Origin: Cinnamomum chago | Taxonomy: Eukaryota; Streptophyta; Magnoliopsida; Laurales; Lauraceae | Direction: 5' to 3' | Length of the DNA stretch: 64,000 bases | Assembly: GCA_038049695.1 (NCBI GenBank) | Contig: CP142452.1 | Location: 50,426,501-50,490,500, forward strand | Shown: piece after piece, positions 35,886-46,981 of the stretch | How the letters are laid out: each line of letters opens with the position of its first letter | Numbering within the stretch: the first letter of the stretch is position 1 | Made by a program: the position numbers and the translations under genes | Notes under the pieces: model-generated | The model's input: only the letters and a program-made list of their open reading frames with translations | Databases searched by the model: none | Told to the model about the DNA's origin: nothing

Positions 35886-36944
35886 ATGAATTCAAATACT
35901 TTCAATCCACTTGCGACCATCCTCAACCAGAATAAGTTGGTGGGATCCAATTATGTAGACTGGAAACGGAACCTGGATATAGTCCTGACAGCTTTAGGAT
36001 ATAAATATGTCCTTACCAAACCACCCCTTGATGAGCCAATACCGGAAGCATCACAGGAAGAAAAGGAACTTTACACCAAGTGGGCCAAAGACGATGAGAT
36101 GGCCAGATGTTATATACAGGCATCCATGTCTAGTGTTTTGAAACACCAACATCAATCATTTAAGACTGCATATGATATTATATCAAACTTAAAGGAGATG
36201 TTTGCGGAACAGGGCAGGCCTGCTAGACAAGCTGCTATGAGGGTGCTTATAAGCACCAAGATGGCTGAAGGCACACCAATACAGGACCACATGTTGAAAA
36301 TGATGGACTCATTGAATGAGTTAGATGTACTGGGGGCTGCGATTGATGCAGAATCGCAGATTGACATAATCCTTGAGTCACTACCAGAGTCATTCAACAA
36401 TTTCAAGGTCAACTATAATATGAATAAGATGAATTTGACTCTAGCTAAGCTTTCTAGCCAGCTGGTGGTGACTGAAGGGATCATGAAGAAGAAGCCAACT
36501 GCCCTGATGACAGAAAAGTCATTTGCCAAGTCCAAACCGAAATGCAAAGGGCGGAAAGGCAAGAAGAAATCAGTTCCGAAGGGTCCTAAGGCGGAGAATG
36601 GTCCTAATGGTGGTGTTGGCAAGGCTAAGGGGTCAGGGACAAAAGGAAAGTGTTTCCATTGTGGTATGACAGGACACTGGAAAAGGAATTGTCCAGATTA
36701 TCTGTCTAAAAAGAAGATCTCAGGTATGATTGAGTCACTTGTTTCTGAAGTTAGTTTTGCAACTGGTACTTCAGAATCTTGGTGTGTGGACTCTAGGGCA
36801 ACTAATCACATATGTAATTCGTTGCAGGGGTTCAGGGAAACCAGGAAACTCAATAACGGCGAAATCATTGTCAACCTAGGATCTGATGTTAAGGCGGATG
36901 CGGTCTCAGTAGGAGTTATTACTTTATGTTTTCAAGATAATAAG
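35886..36944 (+). pseudogene. Copia H gag and start of protease
   Basis: The chosen start is ATG at 35886 (MNSNTFNPLATILNQNKLVG), the conserved start of plant copia gag; an in-frame ATG at 35859 lies in the leader. A UBN2-type gag domain follows (YIQASMSSVLKHQHQSFKTA), then a basic stretch and one CCHC knuckle CFHCGMTGHWKRNC (36651-36692). Gag forms the RNA-packing particle. The protease begins WCVDSRATNHIC at about 36780: the active triad D-S-G reads D-S-R because of one base, which should inactivate it. The frame is open for about 353 codons until solo LTR F cuts it at 36944, and continues at 40011. Confidence 0.95.
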
Positions 36945-39900
36945 TGTAAGACCCCGACCCGAGTGAACCCGATTAGTGCTAATTAAGTTGTGTGTTAGTT
37001 CTAAGCTTTATTAGTGATTTTGGCTAAGTTGGGCTTAGAATAGCTTTTGATATAGTTTTGGGGATTTTTGATCGCTTGTGCTTAGTGGGGCCCTTTGGGG
37101 GTTCCTTTTTATTGACTTTGCATGCGCTTGAGGATTTATCGGAGATTTTTCATTCATTATTTTAATCCCATTTTATTTATATTGTTAATCCCTACAACTT
37201 TCATGTTGATCTCGTCCTCGTTCGAGACCCTGAAACCCAATTTCATAACCTTGAGGGGCAAAACAGTCTTTTTACACTAAACCTGTACCCAAAAATTTGA
37301 TATCGCCGAAACCCGCGAAACATATACTTTTTGGAAACTAGATATTCCTATGATCATTTCTTCCTTCTTTGTCGAATCCATCCGAGATCCCGAAAGAGAT
37401 GATTTCAGCCAAACAAGTTCCTTTATTAGTGGGACCCAACCCATTTGTTAACAAAGGGAAGCCACTCTCCCTTCCATTTCATTTTCCTTTTCCAACACAA
37501 AAAGGCAGCCTAGGGTTTGTTTGGAAGCTTTCCTCTTCTTCTTGCTCTCTCCACCTCCAATCCACACCAAGCTTGCATCAATCAAGAAATGGAAGTTATC
37601 ATTCCCCTCCCCACCTTGCAAGCTTCCTTTTGATACCATTCGTAGAAGAATCCACCAACTTTGAGATCTTCATTGAACTAAATCTTGCCATTAGAGGACC
37701 TTACAAGTAAGTAATCCTTCCCTTCTTCTAGATTGGTATTCTTCTAGCCTTAGAGAAGCTTCATCTTCATTATTGTAAAGTTTCCCTTCCTATTTCTTGT
37801 TTAGACCCATTTTAGGGTTTTCTTTGGGGATTTTTGTTCATAGCTTGGACCTTTGGCTTGGAAGAGTATAGGAGTTTGATTTCTTAATTTGAAGACACAA
37901 GGCAAGTGGATGATTTGGTTGTTTTATGAGCTTTCAATGGGTTTTCATGAGGAATGTGGTTGACTTGTCATTTCACTCATATTTATTGGCTTGCATTGGT
38001 TTTTGAAATGAATGCTTGAATGCATCTTGGCTAAGTCATTTAATGTTTTGGACACATGTTGGTTGAGTATTTATTGTCTTTTGTGATATCCTAAATGAAT
38101 GTTTGTGAAATGGTTTCCTTCCTCCTTCCTTTGTATTGGACTTGATATGGAAGAAGTGATGGAGTGAACACATAATGGGGTTTTGGAGAAGTGTAGATAG
38201 AGGCATTGGAGGAGCTCTTAGCTCAATTTTATTGCAGGGACTAAGTGGAAGTGGGGAGAATGGTTTTGAGGAGGAGAAATGGCTAAAAATCTGAACACAG
38301 TGGGTGTTCCCGCACCTGGCGGTCAGCCTGCGGTCACCTGGAGGCTAGCCGCCTGGTGACTGGCGGCTAACCGCCAGCTAGCCGAAATGTCACGGTTGCT
38401 TTTCCAGAGAGCACACTTCTCCACCTGAAAACTCAGTCAGCTAACCGCACCTTGGCGGTTAGTTTTCCAGTAAGCTGCATTTTTCAGCCCAGCCGCGGTC
38501 AGCCAGCGGCTAGCCGCCCATCCCAGCGGCGGCTAACCGCCAGGTGACCAAAATTTCCCAGGTTCCGGAGAGCTCCTCGCTCGAGCGCTGAGCTTTGTCG
38601 GTAAAAGGAGATTCACTAGGCATTGTATGAGGCCATCCGAGAAAGAAACCATATCACGAAGATGTCATTCGAAGTTTTGAGAATTCAAAGTGTATAAGGA
38701 GCCCAGAATGTCTTCAAACTCAAGGAGTACCAAGTTATTATTCTAATCGACATATGGGACCCCTATACACTAAATAGATCTTGAAACCAGTATTTTACCC
38801 GAAATTGTTATAGCTCATTGTTTCACTTCATTCCAAGATTTATATTACATGGTTTGTTTTCCCAAAAGCATGATAGTTACACTAGTAACATTGACTTGTC
38901 CCGAAGTGCATTGCCCGATATGAAATGAAAGTTACACATTTGAGTATTCTTGCCCCGTTCATTTATTTACTTGGACTTGATGTATTTTGCATATGTCCCG
39001 ATTTGTTGTTTAACCTATGAGTCGGCATCACTAAGCTTGGATACCTTGTCGGTTTGATCCACCGACTTGGAGATCCCTTTCCCGTCCTGCCAGTTGCAGT
39101 TTGGATCCCGATACCCGGTCTATTACCGTGGTCCCGTCCCGATACCCGGTTCGCTACCGTGGTCCCGTCCCGTATATTTATATTGTATATATGATTTGCG
39201 TTGAATCTCCTCACCTTGTGTGACTGAGATCAACGTCCCGTTATACTGTTGTCACTTTAGTGACAGAGGACTTAGCTTTATGTGATTGCCATATTGTTAG
39301 TCCCCGATCCCTTGGATACCTTATATGTTTTATCTTGCTTACTTGGTTTCTAGCAAATGATTTATCTACTTTATCAAAGTTCTTGCTTAAACAGATTTCG
39401 ATGCTTTCTAAGATATTTCTTTTATTATACATTGTTGTACCATTTCACTCTCTTGCCAGACCGTCGTGTCTGATCCATTTGCTTTGGTACTCAGGTCCCG
39501 TTGCCGGCTACCTTGAGGAGGAGCCGGAGGAGGCGGTAGGTGAGCCGCAACCTCTAGTCGAGTGGTGTGCTGACGATGTCATGTAGACATTGGGTTGCTA
39601 CGAGAGGCGTAACCTTTTGAGGAGAACTATTTAACCATTCTTTTGGGTTATTGTTTTGTTTATATTGGCCTTTGTTGGCCTCTAATTTTGGGGAATGTAA
39701 CTAAATGATCTTTTGTTAAACTTAAACTTACTTTTGGGAACATGCTATAGATCATTGCTCATTCTGATACAGTAATTTATACTTGATGTTAATGCTTTCA
39801 TGACTAGAGATAGTCTGACTATTTGATTTGCTGCATGCTTCCGCACTTAAAAGAAATATTCAATTATGGTTGTGATATCCTCACCGCGGACACCTGTGGG

Positions 39901-40005
39901 AAATTAAATAAATATATGTGGTTATCTATTCATCATCTCATCATCACCAACACTAATGTCCCGATCTCGGATCAATCGCGTGGGGCCCGGTCCGGGGTCA
40001 CGACA
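36945..40005 (+). mobile_element. F: solo LTR, chromovirus-like, 3.1 kb, in copia protease
   Basis: It runs from TGTAAGACCCCGACCCGAG to GGTCCGGGGTCACGACA with a perfect duplication ATAAG (36940-36944 and 40006-40010). Removing it restores the copia frame FQDNK-LVSSDTLHVP. The flanks resemble C, D and E, but its palindrome cluster (38317-38591) has the K-type core GGCTAGCC, with a single GCTCGAGC left at about 38578. A donor-like AAGTAAGTAA is near 37707 and the 30-bp repeats are at 39103-39172. Confidence 0.95.
38317..38591. repeat. Mixed palindrome cluster in LTR F
   Basis: GCTAGCCGCC, GGCTAACCGCC, GCGGTCAGC and GCGGCTAGCCGC words fill about 230 bases and are followed by one CTCGCTCGAGCGCTGAG. 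The first type is shared with K, the last with C, D and E. Confidence 0.85.
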
Positions 40006-40010
40006 ATAAG

Positions 40011-40204
40011 TTGGTTTCGTCAGATACTCTACATGTACCGTCTTTAAGGCGGAATTTAATTTCAGTTTCTATTTTGGTGAATAAAAGTTATTCTATTACT
40101 TTTGGTACTGAAGTTGTCCTAAAGAGGAACGGTACTTTTATATGTTCTGGCAAGGTAACCAATGGACTTTATCTGTTGACTCCCACAATGTATGAGATAC
40201 ATGA
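40011..40204 (+). pseudogene. Copia H protease remainder
   Basis: Continues the frame after F: LVSSDTLHVPSLRRNLISVS, ending GLYLLTPTMYEIHD. This is the C-terminal part of copia protease and the linker to the GAG-pre-integrase domain. The frame is open with no stop and is cut by insertion G inside the codon after His, at 40204. It resumes at 49743. Confidence 0.92.
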
Positions 40205-40597
40205 TGTTAGGAATTTTGTAGATTGCAATTTGATGGATGCATAATCATTCTAGCATCATTTGATTCACACACATATGCATTGTTTTAGATAAACTTGAAA
40301 TCTTGTTTTATTCATGCATTGCTTTTAAGATTTGTAAAAGTATTGATTTATGCATGATTTGTATTTTCATCTTGGATGCATTTGTTTTATAAAAGAGTTT
40401 TCAAGAAATCAAGCAAGCCTTTGTTTTAAAAGTTTTGAATCTTTTTAGGCTTTTAATGTTCATGTTTTAAAAACCATTAGAATCTTTAAAACATGTTTTT
40501 CAAGCTTGATTTAGTGGCCAAAAGGTCCCCCAAAGAAATACCTTCAAAATATGCAAAGTTGGAATTTTTGCAAAAAGGGGGGTGTCCCGGCAGTGTC

Positions 40598-40774
40598 GCC
40601 GGTCGACCGAGACCTGTGTCCCGGTCGACCGGGAACACTGTCGGGCGAGTCATCAGTTTCTGAGCTGAAACTTGCCAACGGTCAAAAATATGACCGTTAT
40701 GCCTTCCCGGTCGACCGAGACCTGTGTCTAGGTCGACCGAGGACTAGCCGTTGGCAACTTTTTGCTATAAAAAT
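40598..40774 (+). promoter_or_regulatory. GGTCGACC cluster and TATA box of LTR G
   Basis: Four CGGTCGACCG-like words (40598-40742) and the pair AACGGTCA / TGACCGTT lie directly upstream of CTATAAAAAT (40765-40774). The arrangement looks like a promoter-proximal element with repeated binding sites. Confidence 0.65.
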
Positions 40775-40999
40775 GAGTTCTTTCCTTTGCCAAAAGTTGG
40801 GAATTTTTAGCCCCTCCTTGAGAGGATTTGAGGCATATCAAAAGGGAAAAGAACCAAGGGATGAAGGGGATGATTAGGAAAGCTAAAGCTTGGATTAATG
40901 AAGTTAAACCACCAAGTAGGCTCTTCCTTCCTTAATCATATGTTTTCATGCTTTTGTTTTATTTTTGGTAAATCATTTCTAGCATGTTAAACTATGTTT

Positions 41000-41873
41000 G
41001 TGTTGTGTCCTTAACATGTGTTATGTTTTGAGTTGATTTATTGTTTTGGATACAACACCATATGATTCAATCCAAGTAGTACTTAACTTTGGTAAATCTA
41101 AGTAGATCATGTTAATGAAAGAACCTTTGAAATTATATGTAACATGATTCATATACTTGGTTGAATCTTTGGTTGTTGTTTTCCATCATAAGAAAATCAC
41201 TTTCAAAACTATCTTATGTTTTGGATTCAACTTCTTTACAAATCATATGTTTTCATGTTTTGTTTTATCATTAGTAAACCTTTAGTAACAAGTTAATCTA
41301 TGATTTGTTGTATCCTTAGCATGTTCTATATTTTGAATAGATCTATTGTTTTGGATACATCACCATTGATTCATCAAAGTAGTACTTTATCTTTGGTAAA
41401 TCTAAGTAGATCATGTTAATGAAATATGTAACATGATTCATATACTTTGTTGAATCTTTGGTTGTTGTTTTCCATCATAAGAAAATCTCTTTCAAATGTA
41501 TCTTATGTTTTGGATTCAACATCATTACAAATCATATGTGTATTATTGTTTTAAAGTTTCACAACTTGCTTTACTTTGATAGGAAAATCATTTTCAAGTT
41601 GTATTTATAATTACATATGATTTGTCCCCATAACATCAATCAAATCTATTATTATGTTTTGAGCTTCATTGATGATTTGATTGACATCCCTATGCATCAC
41701 ATGTTTAGAGCTAATCCATTTCATACAACTTGTGTAACTTTGATATCATTAACAAGTTGTTACTTTTAACATGTGATTGCATTGTTTCCTCAATCATAAA
41801 TGTTTTATGAGCCAAAACTTTCAAAAGCCTTAGGCATACTTTTATGAGCTTTCATTTTCAAAATGATTGAGGA
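41000..41873. repeat. Stem-loop module in LTR G
   Basis: Successive inverted repeats: 41000-41010 with 41048-41058; 41187-41193 with 41212-41218; 41527-41540 with 41613-41625 enclosing 41561-41568 with 41595-41602; 41638-41646 with 41674-41682; 41692-41705 with 41768-41782 enclosing 41725-41733 with 41752-41760; 41787-41797 with 41863-41873. Arms are 7-14 bases and mostly perfect. Several loops contain TTATGTTTTGAG or TTATTGTTTT. Part of the module is a 320-bp tandem duplication (about 40920-41560). Confidence 0.8.
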
Positions 41874-41887
41874 CCACACACACACAC

Positions 41888-44094
41888 TGTAAATCCATGG
41901 GGATCCGAACCCTAGAGGGGGGGTGAATAGGGTGAGCTCCAATTATGACCAATTTTAACAATTTTAACTTCTTTAAAACAAACTAGTCACATGTGATGAT
42001 TAATCATACAAGATGCGGAAGCTAACAAAAGAATCACCACAAAGCAATCACCATCACACAAGTATTTATAGTGGTTCGGCCTCAATGCCTACATCCACTA
42101 CCGGCTTGTGAACCAACACCCCACCGGATTTCCACTATTTATGCTTTTCAATAGGCTAAGCAATAACCTTTACAATATGCTTTCCAAGGCTAAGCAATAA
42201 CCTTACAATGATGTTTTTCAAGGCTTAACATCAACCTATACATTATGCTTTTATAGGCTAAGCAATAACCTCTTCAACCATAGGTTGGTTATCTCACTAA
42301 ATTAGTGTCTAACATACACTTGATGGAGATTCTATTAAGCTCATTACAATGCCTCTTAAATAGGCGGATATGGAAGTGAAAAACTAATACACACTCACAC
42401 TATGAATGCAAAGATGAAAGTATATGAAGTGTGTGTGTGTGGTCCTCAATCATTTTGAAAATGAAAGCTCATAAATGTATGCCAAGGCTTTTGAAAATTT
42501 TAGCTCATAAAACATTTATGATTGAGGATATAATGCAATCACATGTTAAAAGTAACAACTTGTTAATGATATCAAAGTTACACAAGTTGTATGAAATGGA
42601 TTAGCTCTAAACATGTGATGCATAGGGATGTCAGTCAAATCATCAATGAAGCTCAAAACATAAAAATAGATTTGATTGAAAAGAGGGGACAAATCATATG
42701 TAATTATAAGGACAACTTGAAAATAATTTACCAATCAAAATAAGGCAAGTTGTGAAGCATTAAAACAATAATACACATATGATTTGTAATGATGTTGGAT
42801 CCAAAACATAAGATACATTTGAGAGAGATTTTCTTATGATGGAAAAACAACAACCAAAGATTCAACAAAGTATATGAATCATGTTACATATTTCATTAAC
42901 ATGATCTACTTAGATTTACCAAAGATAAAGTACTACTTTGATGAATCAATGGTGATGTATCCAAAACAATAGATCTATTCAAAATATAACACATGCTAAG
43001 GATACAACAAATCATAGATTAACATGTTACAAAGATTTACCAATGATAAAACAAAACATGAAAACATATTATTTGTAAAGAAGTTGAGTCCAAAACATAA
43101 GATACTTTTGAAAGTGATTTTCTTATGATGGAAAACAACAACCAAAGATTCAACCAAGTATATGGATCATGTTACATATGATTTCAAAGGTTTTTACATT
43201 AACATGATCTACTTAGATTTACCAAAGTTAAGTACTACTTGAATTGAATCATATGGTGTTGTATCCAAAACAATAAATCAACTCAAAACATAACACATGT
43301 TAAGGACACAACACAAACATAGTTTATCATGCTAGAAATGATTTACCAAAAATGAAACAAAGCATGAAAACATATGATTAAGAAAGGAAGAGCCTACTTG
43401 GTGGTTTAACTTCATTAATCCAAGCTTTAGCTTTCCTAATCTTCCCCTTCATCCCTTGGTTCTTTTCCCTTTTGATATGCCTCAAATCCTCTCAAGGAGG
43501 GGTTAAAAATTCCCAACTTTTGGCAAGGGAAAGAACTCATTTTATAGCCAAAAAGTTGCCAACGGCTAGTTCTCGGTCGACCGGCAAAGGGGTCTCGGTC
43601 GACCGGGAAGGCACAACGGTCAGATTTCTGACCGTTGGAGGTTTCAGTGCAAAAATGCAGATTTTACCTCCAGTTGTCTCGGTCGACCGAGACCTGTGTC
43701 TCGGTCGACCGGCGACACTGCCGGGACTCCCCCCTTTTTGCAAAAAATGCAACTTTTGCATATTTGAAGGTTTTTCTTTGGGGGACCTTTTGGCCACTAA
43801 ATCAAGCTTGAAAAACTTGTTTTAAAGATTCTAATGGTTTTTAAAACATGACATAAAAAGCCTAAAAAGATTCAAAACTTTTAAAACAAAGGCTTGCTTG
43901 ATTTCTTGAAAACTCTTTCTTAAAACAAATGCATCCAAGATTAAAAAGACAAATCATGCATAAATCAATATCTTAAAAACAATGCATGAAGAAAACAAGA
44001 TTTCAAGTTTATAAAACCAATGCATAAGTGTGTGAAACAAATGATGCTAGAATGAAATGCATCCATCAAATTGCAATCTAGAAAATTCCTAACA
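41888..44094 (-). repeat. L 3' LTR (left copy)
   Basis: Ends are TGTAAATCCATGGGGATCC and GAAAATTCCTAACA. A reverse TATA box is at 43539-43547, the GGTCGACC cluster at 43574-43711, and the stem-loop module at about 42425-43400. ORFs common to both L LTRs (such as 43472-43825 and 48565-48918) are LTR sequence, not genes. Confidence 0.95.
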
Positions 44095-44847
44095 ATCTCC
44101 CCCTTTGCAATTTGATGGCAAACACACTCACCACTGAACAAGCACACTTAGTCTTCAGCTCCCCCTCAGCTGGACAAGGCTTGAAATCTTCTTGGATGCT
44201 TCTTCTCATAGCTTGGGCTCTTGGGCTTCAATCTTCATTCTTCATGATGCTTGGTGCTTAAATATTCTTTAAGCTTTCTTTCTTCTTTCTTTCTTTATCC
44301 AAGCATCTTCTTTAGCTCCAAGCTTTGTTTCTTCTATTTGCTCTCCCTCTTTGACCATGCCTCTTTCTCCCTTTGGCAAGGTATGTATTCTCTCCCCTTG
44401 TAGAAGATCATACACAACTCTCCCTTTAGGAAGCTTGGACATTCTCTTTACCCTTTTGAGAACTTGCATAATTTCTCCCCCTTTGCCATTAAATTGCAAA
44501 GGTACCTACACACATGAAACAAGGAAAATACCTTTAGAAGCACCTGTTAACAAATGAAATCGAAAATGAAATGCGTAACAGGCTATCATGTATGGAAGTT
44601 ATCTCTGAGGGCTCAAAGGCTATCCAAGGGTCAATTTGATCAAAACTAATACTTCCTATGAAGGTTTACACTCCCCCTCAATCCATTCTCTCCTTTTGTC
44701 AAACTTTTGACAAAGATTTAACTATTAGGTGCAAGAAGAAGATGGTTTAACCAAATGAGGGTCAACTTCAAGGAAAGGATTAGATTCATTTAACTATAAA
44801 GCTCATATGATCAAATTACCAAAAGAGAGCTAGGTCTAATGGGAAAA
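44095..44847. other. 3' end of L: repeated polypurine-like tracts
   Basis: On the minus strand GGGGGAG tracts occur at about 44099-44105, 44158-44166, 44473-44481 and 44671-44677. The first abuts the 3' LTR and should be the working polypurine tract. The longest, AAAGGGGGAGA, occurs twice. The rest is T/C-rich on the plus strand with no convincing coding frame. Confidence 0.6.
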
Positions 44848-46598
44848 GCAATCATGGATATCAATTGGACAAACAAAGAATACCAATTGAGATTTAGGAT
44901 AAGTCTATTAAAGCAATCACTCTAAAATGGATTTAAAAATATACCTATTAGGAAAAATCCAAATTAGAGCTATCCATGATGCAATGGGGTTTACTAATCA
45001 TAGCATTAAAAAATTTAACTATGGAAAGCATATGCTATGTAAGTTTTGAAATCATTTCATTCAATCAATAAATATGACTTATTAAAGTGCAAGATGAGTG
45101 AAATGAAATTCAAACATGAAGCCAACCTCAACTAATAACCAACCAATATTATGAACACATAAACATGGTGGTCATGAGATATACCTATATGAGCAAAGGA
45201 GGTGGCAACATGAACATTATGATGCTAATGGTGTGTGACATGGAACAATCATATTACTTATCAAGTTCAATCCAATGCACACAAGATTTATCACATTCAC
45301 AAGAAATCAAATCAATCAAACATTATACCAATAGAATCCAATTGAATTTGATAACATGATAAAGAGCAAGAATGTGACAAAATTCCATCAAGCATCATAA
45401 ATGCATATTCATCACTTTTGAAGATATAACTATTGAGCATAGTGATGAACAAGATAAATTGCAATGCAAAAGGATATAACTTTGAAATGCATGCAATTTA
45501 AAAAGTGACTAAATCATATGAATTCAACTTCTAAGTTATCCATCAAACACATAGAAATATGAGGAATGGATTTCAAAGAGTTTCATATGATTAAGAACAC
45601 TGCTATGAAGTTGAAACATGTATAAAGATGATATCACTTAGAGAAAATACATGAATCAACATCAAAACCATCCAAAAAAAAAATAACTAGAAAGCATAGA
45701 GGATGGATTTTAGTTCTAGTATGGTTTCTACAAAAGTAATAAATAACACAACCATACATAGAACGATTTGACATTTGCATAGAGAGGATTAATCAACATT
45801 CAAGATCTAACTCATACCAAACATCAAAAAGGAATATAACTATTTAAGCACAAGAAGGTATGAAGTTAAAGGAATCAATCTATCATGTAACATCTCCACT
45901 CTTAGCAAATGTACTAAGCTTACAATGCAATGGAAAAGGATATGAGGTTTAAACCAAATGAACTTAGCACATAAAATCACATATGTACTTAAAAAGCTCA
46001 AATACAAGATTTTACTATAAAGCACATAAACACTCATTAATTTGCATTAATGAAACTATATACCAAAACAGGCACAAACATGCAAATCAATGAAATCATA
46101 TCTAACCAAGCAAAGTAAGATAACAAACTCAATTTGCATAAAGAATGTAACTCAATGAGCAAAGATGCAAATTGTTTGTAAAAATTATTTCCTTTCAAAT
46201 GATACAATCATAGTTAGGCACAAGGAAATAAATTCAAGGAAAATGCTTCTATAAATATAACTTATAAAGCTTAGAACATTTTCCAAAGTTGCAATCAAAG
46301 GATTTTGAAAACCATGAGATATAACTATAAAAGTTCATGAAGACAAAATCAAATGATCACAAAGAAACATTGCATTTTAAAAGATGTGACTTTAAAGAAA
46401 CAAAATGCAAATGTAACATGACCAACAAAAAGATATAACTAAAAAGCATAGGTTGGTCTAGGGGTATCAAGGCCTAAGGTTACTCAAATAGTCTACCTTT
46501 GAAAATTCACCTAAGGTCTTGAAAAGGTTGTCCATGAGAGAACATTTTGAGGACTCACCAACTCTTAAAGATATAACTTAGAAAAGTCTTAGAGTGGT
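44848..46598 (-). repeat. Array of stem-loops with a shared loop motif in L
   Basis: At least sixteen consecutive inverted repeats have different stems of 8-24 bases. Clear pairs are 44920-44934/44955-44969, 45045-45063/45095-45114, 45248-45271/45341-45360, 45408-45416/45441-45449, 45456-45468/45488-45499, 45664-45673/45701-45711, 45808-45818/45857-45868, 46034-46047/46080-46093, 46122-46139/46165-46179, 46183-46194/46222-46234, 46238-46250/46273-46284, 46301-46317/46335-46350, 46367-46378/46402-46414 and 46469-46480/46509-46520. Most loops are 17-38 bases and many contain a version of AGATATAACTATWAAGCAT (plus strand). No known feature type explains it; a structured RNA domain is the simplest reading. 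Confidence 0.85.
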
Positions 46599-46733
46599 GC
46601 AATGAGGCTAGGGAAAAATTCATTTTCAATCATAGTGGAAATCTTTAAAAAGATATGCAATGAATCACAACACTAGGGTTCTAATCTAGCAAGGATCAAC
46701 TCCGGGTTGTTAAGCCCTAAAATGGAGTAACCC

Positions 46734-46747
46734 GCTCTGATACCACT
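46734..46747 (-). other. Second primer-binding site inside L
   Basis: AGTGGTATCAGAGC on the minus strand is identical to the site at 46968-46981 and directly follows the 220-bp mini-LTR. Confidence 0.85.
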
Positions 46748-46967
46748 TGATGAGGGGTCTGAATTTCTTCAAAACCCTTAAGGACCCACATCCTCTTAAC
46801 ACGGATCACCAAATGGTACCTATCAGAGTCCAGACACATGGAGCACGATAGTCCCCCCCCACATGCCTGCCACGAACGGAGAGTCTCTATTTATCCGCTA
46901 TTTCAAGCGAGAGTTTCCGTGGATGCGAGTGATCACGACTCACAAGGAGTTTTTCCGAGGCTCTACA
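46748..46967 (-). mobile_element. 220-bp TRIM-like mini-LTR inside L
   Basis: On the minus strand it begins TGTAGAGCCTCGG and ends GACCCCTCATCA, with TG...CA ends. It contains a TATA-like GGATAAATAGAGAC near 46890 and is followed at once by a methionine primer site. It is unlike the 2.2-kb LTR of L. The arrangement LTR, primer site, mini-LTR, primer site looks like a chimera formed by template switching at the primer site. Confidence 0.75.
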
Positions 46968-46981
46968 GCTCTGATACCACT
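46968..46981 (-). other. Primer-binding site of L
   Basis: AGTGGTATCAGAGC on the minus strand abuts the 5' LTR (46982-49187) and fits methionine tRNA. Confidence 0.9.

Noticed and set aside
44848-46598. Stem-loops as bacterial attC sites or a retron, or as miRNA genes
   Set aside because: No integron or retron protein and a eukaryotic retroelement setting. Stems of 8-24 bases with loops of 17-38 are short for plant miRNA precursors, and sixteen in a row is atypical.
31065-46981. tRNA genes suggested by TGGTATCAGAGC words
   Set aside because: These are primer-binding sites beside LTRs; no cloverleaf is present around them.
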